64,000 bases of DNA from Chryseobacterium sp. T16E-39. GTDB lineage: Bacteria > Bacteroidota > Bacteroidia > Flavobacteriales > Weeksellaceae. The notes under the pieces were generated by a model. That model saw only the letters and a list, made by a program, of their open reading frames with translations, searched no databases and was not told the DNA's origin. The stretch lies in the NCBI RefSeq assembly GCF_002216065.1, contig NZ_CP022282.1:1922001-1986000 (forward strand). The letters are read 5' to 3'. Every line of letters begins with the position of its first letter. Within the stretch, counting starts at the first letter, position 1. Shown here in pieces: positions 17,796 through 26,468 of this stretch. A program made the position numbers and the translations under genes.

Positions 17796-20306
17796 TTATT
17801 TATAATCTTCAATACTTTTATTTAAGGCATCTATTTGCTTATTGATGCTTGCTGCATTTTGTGGGTTTTGCTTCAGTAATTCCATTTTTTTGCCAAGACC
17901 ATCTTTCAACATTTGTGAGATCATCATCTTCGCCTGAGGATTCTGAGCAACCTGACCTTTAGCCTGTCCTAATAATTTAGTAATACTTTCGGTAGCTTTT
18001 AAATTATCTGAAGTCATGATCCAATTGAAGCCTTCTTCTGCAGATTTACCCAATTCAGGATTTTGGAATTTAATGAATGGATAAAATGCGGCAATTGGAG
18101 CAATATTCGCCATTTGAGAAGAGATCTTGTTTTTGACTACAATAGGTAACAATTGTGCCAACAGATCCTCAGAAGCACCTTTCAAGTCAATTTTATCTGC
18201 TAAAGTATTCGCCTTAGAAGGATCAACACTAAGAATTGCTGATAAAGAGTTTCCTCTTACCGAGTTCGAAACAGCATTAACTCCTTTTTCAAAAACAGGA
18301 AGATATTTTTTATCCTTTGCTTTTGCTAATGCAGCAACCGCAGCACCCTGAACTAATGTTTTAGGATCACTGGTTGTCAGTTTTTCTACATCAGCAGCCA
18401 AAGCTTTTGCTTGCTCGGGATTCGACAGATCCATTAATTCTAATGCCTTCATTCGCACTCTGAAATAAGGATCTTTTAAGGCAGCAGATAACAATTTAGT
18501 GGCAGTAGGATTTTTACCAACCTGATCTTTAATTGCTTTCAATGCTGTATATCTGCTCTTAAATTCTTTAGAGTTCGTGAACTGCATAAAGTTCTGTTCA
18601 GGAGTTTTTGTTTCCGTAATTTCAGAAACCAATATTCCGTCAGCATTGATATTCACTAAATCCGGATTCTTTGAAACATCAAAATTAAACGTATTTTTCG
18701 CTTCAGCATTTACCCATACGTTATATCTTTTTGGTTTTCCATTATCATAAACATCTATTGCCAATGGAAACTGGAATGGCTGTTCCTGGCTTTGATTGAT
18801 CACCAAAGTAACTTGTTTCTTAACGGGTTCAAAAGTATAGGAATAATTCAGTTTTGGGTTTCCACTTCCAAAATACCATTGATTAAAGAACCAGTTCAAG
18901 TCTTTTCCTGAAACTTTTTCAAAAGAGAGTCTCAGCTGATGGGCTTCCCCATTTTTATATTCATTGGTTTTCAAATAATCATTCATTCCTGCAAAGAACG
19001 CATCATCTCCCAAATAGTTTCTTAACATATGAAGGATTCCACCTCCTTTCTGGTAAGTTACCAGATCAAAAACATCCTCACGGGAATCATAATTGAATCG
19101 TACAAGATTTTTATTAAAATCTGCAGGATTATGGATGTACATATTCACATCACTCATCTGATGGTAGTCTGCCTGATCTTTCCCATATTTATATTCATTC
19201 CATAAATATTCGGAATAATTAGCAAACGACTCATTAACAGTAAGATTGCTCCAGCTTTCCGCAGTCACCAAATCTCCAAACCACTGGTGGAACAACTCGT
19301 GAGCAATGGTATCTTCCCATTTGTTCTCATCGATTAGCTGTCCGGGTTTTTGAAGAATATCGCTTCCATGAAGTGTTGCCGTTGTATTTTCCATAGCTCC
19401 GCTTACATAATCACGTCCTGAGATCTGTGAATACTTTACCCACGGATAATCATATCCCAGCTTCTTTGAGAAGAAATCAATCATTTCCGGGGTGTTTCCG
19501 TAAATTTGCTTTGCATAAGGTTCATATTCTTTTTCGATATAGTAATCTACCGGAATATTTTTCCATTTATCTTTTACGATAGCATAATCACCCACACCCA
19601 TAAAGAAAAGATAGGTAGAATGTCTTTTCTCCATCACCCAATGATCGGTTCTCTGCCCATTTGATTCTTTCTTGGAGTCTTTTAAAACACCATTGGAAAG
19701 TGTAACATATTTATCAGGAACGGTCATATAAATTTCCTGAGTAGTTTTTTGATTCGGTTTATCAATCGTTGGGAACCAGGCAGAAGAAGATTCAGTTTCT
19801 CCCTGCGTCCAGATCTGAGTTGGTTTATCAGGATCCTTTCCCTGAGCATTAATGAAATACAAACCTTTTGCATCGTTAATTGCTGCACTGCCTTCCTGTT
19901 TAACCTCATTAGGGCGGGAAGTATATTTGATGTACACGGTGTAATCCTGATCCTTCTGATATGTTTTATCAAGATTAATCGTTAAGACATCATCCTTATA
20001 CTCATATTTTAAAGGAGATTTTTTACCATTATTATCTAGAGCTACTTCATGGATCAACATGCTTTTAGCATCAAGGACCAATTGATTGGTAGGATAGAAA
20101 TAAGGTGAAGCTGTAAGCCATTCTTCTCCTCCCATCTGCTCTTTTTCGTAATCAAAATTTACTTTAAGCTTGGTATGTTTTAATTCAGTTACTTTTGTAT
20201 GTGTGGCTCTGTATACTTTTTCTCTACCAGAAGTTTCAGTTTGTGCGGATACCTTTGCAGAAAAGAAAATCGCTAGTACTGCAATCGATAAAATGGCCTT
20301 TTTCAT
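17796..20306 (-). CDS. M1-family metallo-aminopeptidase
   Basis: Exported zinc aminopeptidase of 836 residues. A signal peptide (1-21) precedes an N-terminal beta domain, the catalytic thermolysin-like domain with GAMEN (303-307, exopeptidase motif), HELFH (336-340, zinc site and general base) and the third zinc ligand Glu359 in NLTVNESFANY. A C-terminal alpha-helical HEAT-like region runs about 600-836. It removes N-terminal residues from peptides in the periplasm or outside the cell. The gene is the last of a probable three-gene minus-strand operon: serine hydrolase, 75-residue protein, then this gene 14 bases further. Confidence 0.93.
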   Translation of the reverse strand: MKKAILSIAVLAIFFSAKVSAQTETSGREKVYRATHTKVTELKHTKLKVNFDYEKEQMGGEEWLTASPYFYPTNQLVLDAKSMLIHEVALDNNGKKSPLKYEYKDDVLTINLDKTYQKDQDYTVYIKYTSRPNEVKQEGSAAINDAKGLYFINAQGKDPDKPTQIWTQGETESSSAWFPTIDKPNQKTTQEIYMTVPDKYVTLSNGVLKDSKKESNGQRTDHWVMEKRHSTYLFFMGVGDYAIVKDKWKNIPVDYYIEKEYEPYAKQIYGNTPEMIDFFSKKLGYDYPWVKYSQISGRDYVSGAMENTTATLHGSDILQKPGQLIDENKWEDTIAHELFHQWFGDLVTAESWSNLTVNESFANYSEYLWNEYKYGKDQADYHQMSDVNMYIHNPADFNKNLVRFNYDSREDVFDLVTYQKGGGILHMLRNYLGDDAFFAGMNDYLKTNEYKNGEAHQLRLSFEKVSGKDLNWFFNQWYFGSGNPKLNYSYTFEPVKKQVTLVINQSQEQPFQFPLAIDVYDNGKPKRYNVWVNAEAKNTFNFDVSKNPDLVNINADGILVSEITETKTPEQNFMQFTNSKEFKSRYTALKAIKDQVGKNPTATKLLSAALKDPYFRVRMKALELMDLSNPEQAKALAADVEKLTTSDPKTLVQGAAVAALAKAKDKKYLPVFEKGVNAVSNSVRGNSLSAILSVDPSKANTLADKIDLKGASEDLLAQLLPIVVKNKISSQMANIAPIAAFYPFIKFQNPELGKSAEEGFNWIMTSDNLKATESITKLLGQAKGQVAQNPQAKMMISQMLKDGLGKKMELLKQNPQNAASINKQIDALNKSIEDYK

Positions 20307-20320
20307 CCTTATTTAATTTA

Positions 20321-20548
20321 TTATTTAGAATTATTTTTAGTTAGTATGTCGAAAATATCATTGACTAATGTCTCATAATCACCTTTTTTAAGCTGTTCTT
20401 TAGTTTTTGCAAAGGCTTTCTTCAGTTCGCTTTCCGGATTTTCTTCATCTATGATCTCAACGGAACTGACTCCCTTCAATTGAAGGATGGCATTTTGTAA
20501 AAGTTCGAGATCTGCTTTTTGATCGGTATTTATTTTTAAATATTTCAT
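20321..20548 (-). CDS. Small hypothetical protein
   Basis: Protein of 75 residues with no signal peptide. The first 38 residues (MKYLKINTDQ, then LQNAILQLKGVSSVEII) have the beta-alpha-beta character of small ferredoxin-like or HMA-like folds but lack a CxxC metal site. The second half is charged and helical. The ATG at 20548 is 4 bases after the stop of the serine hydrolase gene and the stop is 14 bases before the aminopeptidase start, so it is almost certainly co-transcribed with both. It resembles small Bacteroidota proteins sometimes filed as DUF2683, but I cannot confirm that, and no function can be given. Confidence 0.6.
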   Translation of the reverse strand: MKYLKINTDQKADLELLQNAILQLKGVSSVEIIDEENPESELKKAFAKTKEQLKKGDYETLVNDIFDILTKNNSK

Positions 20549-20552
20549 CTTG

Positions 20553-21872
20553 TTATTCTTTTGTAAATAAGATCGTATTACCACCTTGTGAAAGAACAAG
20601 TTCTTTTTTTGCAGGATTAAAGTTAATAACAATTCCCGCTGTATCAAATTTAAAACTTGTTTTAGAAGTTGCCTCTAAAGGAAAAGCACCCTGACCAGTT
20701 GCTTGAGCCATTAATACTTTATCTTTAACAAAAACATCAATTTTCATGGGCATTTTTGTTGTAGCATACGTTCCTGTAAACTGCTGAAGTTCACTTTCAG
20801 AAAGAGTGATGACTGCAAGGTTGGGAATCTCAAAATCTTTCCCATATGCAGCACTCAAAGCGGTGATCGAAATATTATTATTGTCAAAATTACTTTGATT
20901 GCTAATCATCGCAAAAGTCTTTTCTCCATCAGGGAAATAATATAGTATTGAGCTAAAGCGGTCTATTCCTCCGTTATGTCCAAAACCCATCTTCCCCATA
21001 AAAGGAACTTCCCCCAATCCAAAGCCATAGTGATCTTTAAATGTACGCATTTTTTCAAGACTTTCTTTTGATATCAGTTTCCCGGAAGTCAGGCCATTCA
21101 TAAAAATAACCAACTCGGAAGGGGTAGAAACCAGGTTTCCTGCACCTATGGGAACAGACATATCTGTCTCCGGACTTTTTATATAATTCCCATTTTCATA
21201 AGTGTATGAGTTTGCCTCATTTTTTGAAGGATCTATCTTTCCTCCTACTTTGGTGTATTTTAACTGTAATGGCTTAGCAATGTATCCTTCGATGATTTGG
21301 GCGTAACGCTTTTTGTATACTTTCTCCAAAATAATCCCCAATAAAGAATAATTTGAATTACTGTAACTGAATTTAGTCCCCGGCTCAAAATCAGAACCCG
21401 CTTTTTGAATAATATCGATAAGCTTTTCCTCTGAAACAGCTTGTTGATAATATGTCGCATACAAATCATCATCAGTGAAATTATGAATTCCACTTCTATG
21501 ATTTAAAAGATATTCTATTTTGATTTTTTCAGCGTTCTTTATTTGAGGGAAAAATTGACTTAGGTTGGTATCCAGTGTTACTTTTTTCTCTTCCACAGCT
21601 TTCATGATCAAAACTGCAGTGAAAGTTTTGGTTATCGAACCTATTCTGTACACTGTATTGAAATCAGCTTTTCTCTTACTTTCTACATCAGAAAATCCAA
21701 TGGCATTCGAATAGATTACTTTTCCATGATCCGCTATAGCAAAACTACCCATTACTTTATGCTCCTTGTCCAAAGTTTTAAAGTAATTGTCCAGTTTTTC
21801 TCTATCTATATTCTGACCAAAACCAAAATTGAAAGCTCCGATGGAAACACAAAAAAATATCTTTTTGAACAT
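20553..21872 (-). CDS. Secreted class C beta-lactamase-like serine hydrolase
   Basis: Exported protein of 439 residues with a signal peptide (1-19, ending FGFGQ). The penicillin-binding/class C fold is shown by SITK (79-82, catalytic Ser79 and Lys82), YSN (170-172) and HNGG (299-302) in the position of KTG. The last 100 residues form a small beta-barrel tail as in D-aminopeptidases and related esterases. It could be a D,D- or D-aminopeptidase or an esterase; true beta-lactamase activity is unlikely because the third motif is HNG rather than KTG. First gene of the operon with the 75-residue protein and the M1 aminopeptidase, which hints at peptide processing. Confidence 0.85.
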   Translation of the reverse strand: MFKKIFFCVSIGAFNFGFGQNIDREKLDNYFKTLDKEHKVMGSFAIADHGKVIYSNAIGFSDVESKRKADFNTVYRIGSITKTFTAVLIMKAVEEKKVTLDTNLSQFFPQIKNAEKIKIEYLLNHRSGIHNFTDDDLYATYYQQAVSEEKLIDIIQKAGSDFEPGTKFSYSNSNYSLLGIILEKVYKKRYAQIIEGYIAKPLQLKYTKVGGKIDPSKNEANSYTYENGNYIKSPETDMSVPIGAGNLVSTPSELVIFMNGLTSGKLISKESLEKMRTFKDHYGFGLGEVPFMGKMGFGHNGGIDRFSSILYYFPDGEKTFAMISNQSNFDNNNISITALSAAYGKDFEIPNLAVITLSESELQQFTGTYATTKMPMKIDVFVKDKVLMAQATGQGAFPLEATSKTSFKFDTAGIVINFNPAKKELVLSQGGNTILFTKE

Positions 21873-21946
21873 ACTAATGAGATTTCATTAATAGGTCATG
21901 AAATAATAAGATTTGTTACATGTGCAGCAACTTTGGAAATATGAAA

Positions 21947-22741
21947 TTAAATCGCCACAGGCGCTTTGATGCCCGGATGTGGATCATAATTTTCCAATGT
22001 AAAATCTTCAAAATTGAAATTGAAAATATCTTTGATTTCAGGATTTAGTTTCATTACCGAAAGAGGTTTCGGATCTCTGGATAATTGTCTGTTAACCTGT
22101 TCGAAATGATTATTGTAAATATGAACATCTCCAAAGCTGTGAACATAATCTCCTACTTCCAGGTCACAAACCTGAGCTACCATCATTAGCAGTAATGCAT
22201 AGCTTGCAATATTAAAAGGAACACCAAGGAACACATCAGCACTTCTCTGATACAGTTGCAGAGATAATTTCCCATCTGCAACATAAAATTGAAACAAAGC
22301 ATGACAAGGGGCTAAAGCCATATTTGGAATTTCGGCTACGTTCCATGCAGAAACAATCAGTCTTCTGGAATCGGGATTTTTTTTGATCTGATCGATTACT
22401 TCAGAAATCTGATCCACTACTTTATTATCAGCTCCGTTCCAGCTTCTCCATTGTGCACCATAAACCGGACCTAAGTCGCCATTTTCATTCGCCCATTCAT
22501 CCCAAATACTTACACCATGATCATTTAAGTACTGAACATTCGTATCTCCTTTTAGAAACCAAAGCAATTCATAAATTATAGATTTCAAATGCACTTTTTT
22601 GGTCGTTACCAAAGGAAAACCTTTTGATAAGTCATACCTCAGCTGATATCCGAAAACACTTCTTGTTCCCGTTCCTGTTCTATCCGTTTTGTCGGTTCCA
22701 TTATCAAGGATATGCTGTAAAAGGTCTAAGTAATTTTGCAT
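21947..22741 (-). CDS. thyA: Thymidylate synthase
   Basis: Folate-dependent thymidylate synthase of 264 residues, the same length as the E. coli enzyme, converting dUMP to dTMP with methylenetetrahydrofolate. The catalytic Cys146 lies in [14 protein letters not shown]; the dUMP-phosphate arginine in [11 protein letters not shown] and the [19 protein letters not shown] motif are intact, and the C-terminus closes with [10 protein letters not shown]. Single gene; no dihydrofolate reductase gene is adjacent. Confidence 0.97.
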   Translation of the reverse strand: MQNYLDLLQHILDNGTDKTDRTGTGTRSVFGYQLRYDLSKGFPLVTTKKVHLKSIIYELLWFLKGDTNVQYLNDHGVSIWDEWANENGDLGPVYGAQWRSWNGADNKVVDQISEVIDQIKKNPDSRRLIVSAWNVAEIPNMALAPCHALFQFYVADGKLSLQLYQRSADVFLGVPFNIASYALLLMMVAQVCDLEVGDYVHSFGDVHIYNNHFEQVNRQLSRDPKPLSVMKLNPEIKDIFNFNFEDFTLENYDPHPGIKAPVAI

Positions 22742-22799
22742 TGTGAAAGTTTAATTATTGTGCTTTTTAGTAAATTATAACAGACTTCAAAGTTAATAA

Positions 22800-22834
22800 A
22801 AAAACAACTGTAAAAATAATTTCACAGTTGTTTA
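22800..22834 (-). terminator. Rho-independent terminator of the repeat-protein gene
   Basis: Stem AACAACTGT / ACAGTTGTT (22803-22811, 22824-22832); on the minus strand a T-run follows, about 80 bases after the stop at 22913. Confidence 0.75.
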
Positions 22835-22912
22835 ACGTTATTTTTATTTGCTCTTCTTGAACAAGACTTTCTGTAAAAACAATGATTTATTTTAAAGAAT
22901 TTTATAGATCAA

Positions 22913-23551
22913 TTATCTTATAACAACTGCCACATCCTGAGAATTTCCTTCTATGGATTTTATCTTTCCAAATTTCCTTTTGTCCATGATAGTATCGCTC
23001 CAATAGTCTAAAGTAACATTTCCAAATTTCACCAATTTTTCGTATTTACTCTGATCTATGATTTCTTTGCCTCCGTAGTCTATTGAAATATTTCCAATCA
23101 CCTTTAATTTTCCAAACTTACTATTATCGATGATATCCTTATCCCAATAGTCAACAGACAGATTTCCTATTTTTTTTACTTTCCCCTCTTTTTCTTTATC
23201 AAAACGATCCCAGTATGCTATAGTGATATCTCCTATACTTTTTACTTTACCATTGTTATCCATGTCAAAACGGTCAAAATAATCAACCTGATAGTTTCCT
23301 ATTTTTTTAATCTTACCTAGTTTGTCCCGATCCATATACTGGTCATCATAATAATCAATATTCCCATTTGAAATGGAATTGAATCCGGCAATTGATCCAT
23401 CATCGTCAATTGTAATGATCATATCTCCTATTGTAATATCAACAGACTTTAAGTCATAGGATTTGCTTGAAACATTAGCTCTTATCTGAGCCGATATTAA
23501 GGAATTTACAATGAGAAGAAGCAGGCCGCAGAGAAAATATTTTAATTTCAT
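22913..23551 (-). CDS. Secreted tandem-repeat protein of unknown function
   Basis: Exported protein of 212 residues, signal peptide 1-22. After it, the sequence is almost wholly a tandem array of six to seven units of 20-27 residues with the pattern G-K-(I/V/L)-K-x-I-G-(N/D)-h-x-(V/I/L)-(D/A)-Y-(W/F)-D, then a spacer rich in D, K, R and I. The alternation of short hydrophobic strands and charged turns suggests a repetitive beta structure such as a solenoid. I do not recognise the family. It starts 3 bases after the stop of the GreA-like gene, so the two are co-transcribed. No catalytic motif is apparent. Confidence 0.75.
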   Translation of the reverse strand: MKLKYFLCGLLLLIVNSLISAQIRANVSSKSYDLKSVDITIGDMIITIDDDGSIAGFNSISNGNIDYYDDQYMDRDKLGKIKKIGNYQVDYFDRFDMDNNGKVKSIGDITIAYWDRFDKEKEGKVKKIGNLSVDYWDKDIIDNSKFGKLKVIGNISIDYGGKEIIDQSKYEKLVKFGNVTLDYWSDTIMDKRKFGKIKSIEGNSQDVAVVIR

Positions 23552-23554
23552 AAT

Positions 23555-23995
23555 TTAACAAATGTTTTCGATCGTTTGATGTATCTTATTAATCTCAAAC
23601 GTCTCTGCCATTTTCTTGCCAAACATTGCTTTTACCAGCGGAGATTCGGCAGAAACAGTTGTTATCTTCTGATTTTCAAATGTTATCTCTCCAACAGATA
23701 CTGAAATATAAAACCATCCTCTATCCGTTTTCACTAATGCACCATTCTGCACTTTGGAAGATTTCTCAGTACTTATCTTTTGAATAAAAGCCTGTTGATT
23801 TAAAGTTTCATTAAGTTGCCTCTGAAGATTATTTATTTCCTGCTGAACCATTTCACGACTGGTTTCATATTTGTCCCCCATTGAGCTTTTTGTTTCATTA
23901 TTTGCAGCCCGGGTTTCAGCAATTAAGTTTTCAAATTTTTGAATTCTCTCGGAAAGTTTCCTTTTAATGATATTTAATATTTCTTCCTTGTTCAT
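23555..23995 (-). CDS. GreA/GreB-like protein
   Basis: Protein of 146 residues: an N-terminal antiparallel coiled coil (about 1-80) with a tip reading SSMGDKYETSREM (38-50), the acidic type of tip that in Gre factors enters the RNA polymerase secondary channel, and a C-terminal FKBP-like domain (about 85-146) with SPLVKAMFGKKMAETFEIN, matching the GreA SPLGKALLGKxxGD motif. It may rescue backtracked polymerase or be a paralogue that regulates it. Such proteins are sometimes mislabelled 3-oxoacyl-ACP synthase in this group; nothing here supports that. Operon with the downstream repeat protein. Confidence 0.7.
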   Translation of the reverse strand: MNKEEILNIIKRKLSERIQKFENLIAETRAANNETKSSMGDKYETSREMVQQEINNLQRQLNETLNQQAFIQKISTEKSSKVQNGALVKTDRGWFYISVSVGEITFENQKITTVSAESPLVKAMFGKKMAETFEINKIHQTIENIC

Positions 23996-24027
23996 TTTAA
24001 TTAACTCAACCTATGTTTGTTTGACTT

Positions 24028-24052
24028 AAAAAGCGGGCTAAGGCCCGCTTGT
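24028..24052 (-). terminator. GC-rich hairpin after the amylase gene
   Basis: Perfect stem AAGCGGGC / GCCCGCTT with TAAG loop (24031-24050). A T-run follows on the minus strand, so it can end the GH13 gene, whose stop is at 24114. The core also resembles the GGGCTTTAGCCC palindromes around the transposase at 51.8-52.3 kb. Confidence 0.65.
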
Positions 24053-24113
24053 ATTGGTTTAAATATAGAGAATATTTTTATATTTTAAGCCAGAATTTCA
24101 ATGACTTTGATCT

Positions 24114-25460
24114 TCATTTTTCAAATACTTTGTAATCAGAAACTTTAAAATCAAAATCCTTACCTGTATTGAAGTCCCTTTTATTTCCATCAAACACATC
24201 TCTAAAGATCCCGGATATATGGTCATCCTGAATACTGAAACTAACATCTTCGTTAGACATATTTAAAACGACCAAAACTTCATCATTCCCATTTTTCCGG
24301 ATATAAGCTAAAATTTTATCATTAGCTGTTGTATTCAACAGATAGGTCGTCACATTTGGATCTCCTCCCCGTAAGGCAAGATTTGAAGATTTCAGTTCCA
24401 ATAAGGTTTTATAAAAATCTGCCATCTGGAAATTATGAGTCCATGCGATAACATCTTTTTCGAAAAATTCCAATCGCTTCATATTAGGCAGTTCCTGGCC
24501 CGAGTACAATAGCGGAATACCATTCCAGGTTGCTGAAAAAACGGCCATAGGTTTAGCGATCACCCCATACTTTTCATATTCTGTTCCATTCCAGGAATTT
24601 TCATCATGATTGCTTGTAAACCATGCTCTCATTGAAGCATCTCCGATATTAGAATATTTTATGAGCAGATCTTTCAAATCCTGCAATGGAAGATTCTTTT
24701 GGTAATAATCGTCAGAGGTATGCATCCACTTCCACGAATAGCTCGCATCAAAAACCTTTCCGTATTCAGGACTTTCCAATTCATCAAACTCCCCTAACCA
24801 GAAAAGTGGTTTTATCGTTTCCACTGCAGGGCGTGCCTGCTGCCAGAAATCTACTTCTACCCACGAAGCCAGATCACATCTGAAACCGTCTATATTAGTT
24901 TCTTTAATCCAGAACTTCATGGCATCGATCATTGCTTGGCGCATTTCCTGGTTTTTATAATCCAGTTCAATAATATCATCCATTCCTGAAGCAATATGAA
25001 ATTTCCCATCAGGATCTTTTAAATAAAATTCAGGATGCGTTTTTGTCCACACATGATCCCAGCCCGTATGATTTGCGACCCAGTCAATGATGACTTTGAA
25101 ACCCAACCGGTGAGCTTCATTCACCATATGTTTAAAATCATCCATGGTCCCAAATTCAGGATTAATGGATGTATAATCAGCAGCAGCATATGGACTTCCC
25201 AAACTTCCTTTTTTATTTTGCTGAGCAATTGGAGTAATGGGCATCAACCAAAGTACTTTAACCCCCATTGACTTTAGACGGGGCATCTCTTTTTCAAATG
25301 CTTTAAAAGTTCCTTCCTGCGTATATTGCCTTATATTGACCTCATAAATATTTGTCGAGTGCTTCCAGTCTTTAGGTAAATCCATTCTATTATTTGTATT
25401 TTGTATAGCACAGGAAACAATTCCTAAGCCAATAATTGTCAATAAAATTATTTTTTTCAC
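24114..25460 (-). CDS. GH13 alpha-amylase-family lipoprotein
   Basis: Glycoside hydrolase of 448 residues, anchored as a lipoprotein (lipobox IVSC, Cys17). The (beta/alpha)8 barrel motifs are all visible: DWVANH (126-131), GFRCD with the nucleophile Asp196, the acid/base Glu224 in WLGEFDE, and FTSNHDENSW with Asp286; a small beta C-domain ends the protein. It should cleave or rearrange alpha-glucans in the periplasm or at the surface. The start is taken as GTG at 25460 (MKKIILLTIIG), giving a normal signal peptide; a TTG 18 bases upstream is possible. No other starch genes are adjacent. Confidence 0.9.
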   Translation of the reverse strand: MKKIILLTIIGLGIVSCAIQNTNNRMDLPKDWKHSTNIYEVNIRQYTQEGTFKAFEKEMPRLKSMGVKVLWLMPITPIAQQNKKGSLGSPYAAADYTSINPEFGTMDDFKHMVNEAHRLGFKVIIDWVANHTGWDHVWTKTHPEFYLKDPDGKFHIASGMDDIIELDYKNQEMRQAMIDAMKFWIKETNIDGFRCDLASWVEVDFWQQARPAVETIKPLFWLGEFDELESPEYGKVFDASYSWKWMHTSDDYYQKNLPLQDLKDLLIKYSNIGDASMRAWFTSNHDENSWNGTEYEKYGVIAKPMAVFSATWNGIPLLYSGQELPNMKRLEFFEKDVIAWTHNFQMADFYKTLLELKSSNLALRGGDPNVTTYLLNTTANDKILAYIRKNGNDEVLVVLNMSNEDVSFSIQDDHISGIFRDVFDGNKRDFNTGKDFDFKVSDYKVFEK

Positions 25461-25504
25461 TAATCCTCGTTTTAACAAAAGTAAGGATTGTTTTTATGTT
25501 TAAG

Positions 25505-25622
25505 AGCGAAAAGGCGAAATTGCAAAAAGGCGAAAAGGCAAAATCGTGAAATCGTAAAATTGCGAAATTGCGAAATTGTAAAAAAGTAGTCAATGTAAAA
25601 TATAGGAGTAAAAAGCGAAAAG
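25505..25622. repeat. Imperfect direct-repeat tract
   Basis: AT-rich tract made of variations on GCGAAAAGGCGAAATTGCAAAA and GCGAAATT with roughly 9-17 base spacing. A 20-base segment at 25546-25565 recurs exactly at 46045-46064, so it belongs to a dispersed family. No gene is contained; it separates the GH13 gene from the pRiA4-type gene. Confidence 0.65.
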
Positions 25623-25689
25623 GCGAATTTGATTTTTAGCACTTTCGCCTTTTCATACATTCTCCTTTTTGCGTAGTATCATAAATAAA

Positions 25690-25716
25690 AAGCCCCGGAT
25701 ATTGATCCAGGGCGGT
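25690..25716 (-). terminator. Rho-independent terminator
   Basis: Stem GCCCCGGAT / ATCCAGGGC (25692-25700, 25705-25713); on the minus strand it is followed by a T-run and ends the acidic-tail gene that stops at 25739. Confidence 0.75.
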
Positions 25717-25738
25717 ATATTATACATTGTGTTACCAA

Positions 25739-26335
25739 TTATCTTTCATCATCATTTTCCTCCTCTTCATCAAAAACATCATCATTGTAGTCTTCTTCTT
25801 CCTCATCATCAAAGCTATCATCTTCATCAGAGAAATTATCTCCACCTCCGAAATCATCATCAAAGTTGAACTCATCATCCATCAGAGGCATTGCTGATTT
25901 CTTTTTAGATCCACCTCCGTTTCCACTTTTACTAGGAGCTTTTAATGGAACATTTCCAAATCTGTATACGGTAATTGGATAATTAACTCCTTTTGTTTCT
26001 TCGATTACTTCTACAAGCTCACAGAAGAATTCCCAAAGATCCAGAAGTCCATACTGAAACTGAGCTTTATCTCCACTACTTGCAAAAGCTTCATCAATAT
26101 ATACATCTGACATAATTTCACCATCACCATCATCACTCATATCTTCTAATGGAACACTTTTTACTATCGTACCATCTTCTTCCAGTAAATTAAAAGTTGA
26201 AAGCTCATCTCCCTGCAAGCTGAACGCACTCTTAATTCCCAGATGTAAATTCCATAGTGTCTGTTTTCCCTTCACTTCGATATCACGGAAAATATCTTCT
26301 TTCGCATCTAATATTACGCGGATTTTGTAAACCAT
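25739..26335 (-). CDS. pRiA4b ORF-3-like protein with acidic tail
   Basis: Protein of 198 residues. The N-terminal two thirds (about 1-135) match the plasmid pRiA4b ORF-3 / IS1096 TnpR-like fold, with VYKIRVILDAKEDIFRDIEVKGKQTL and LWNLHLGIKSAF. The last 55 residues are nearly all Asp, Glu, Gly, Asn and Phe, a strongly acidic low-complexity tail. Despite the family name it is not evidence of a mobile element: no transposase or terminal repeats are nearby and the gene is a common core gene in related bacteria as far as I recall. Function unknown. Confidence 0.75.
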   Translation of the reverse strand: MVYKIRVILDAKEDIFRDIEVKGKQTLWNLHLGIKSAFSLQGDELSTFNLLEEDGTIVKSVPLEDMSDDGDGEIMSDVYIDEAFASSGDKAQFQYGLLDLWEFFCELVEVIEETKGVNYPITVYRFGNVPLKAPSKSGNGGGSKKKSAMPLMDDEFNFDDDFGGGDNFSDEDDSFDDEEEEDYNDDVFDEEEENDDER

Positions 26336-26468
26336 ATCAGTCTTTAAATTACTTTTTGCCTTTATTTATTATGATAAATTTCTGTTGCAAATATATAATA
26401 AATGACATGTCACAAAAAAATATTTCATGATTTTTTAAAATATTTTTTTTCCTTACATTTTGCCCAGA

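Noticed and set aside
20553..21872. True class C beta-lactamase
   Set aside because: SxxK and YxN are present but the third motif is HNG rather than KTG, and a C-terminal barrel is attached, so another serine hydrolase activity is likelier.
25505..25622. Possible CRISPR array from regular GCGAAA repeats
   Set aside because: Unit length and spacing drift, there are no unique spacers of constant size, and no cas genes are present.
25669..25869. His/Ser-rich plus-strand frame
   Set aside because: It is the reverse complement of the GAA/GAT-rich acidic tail of the minus-strand gene at 25739-26335.
25739..26335. Mobile element suggested by the IS1096/pRiA4b family name
   Set aside because: No transposase, inverted repeats or target duplications nearby; the family name is historical.
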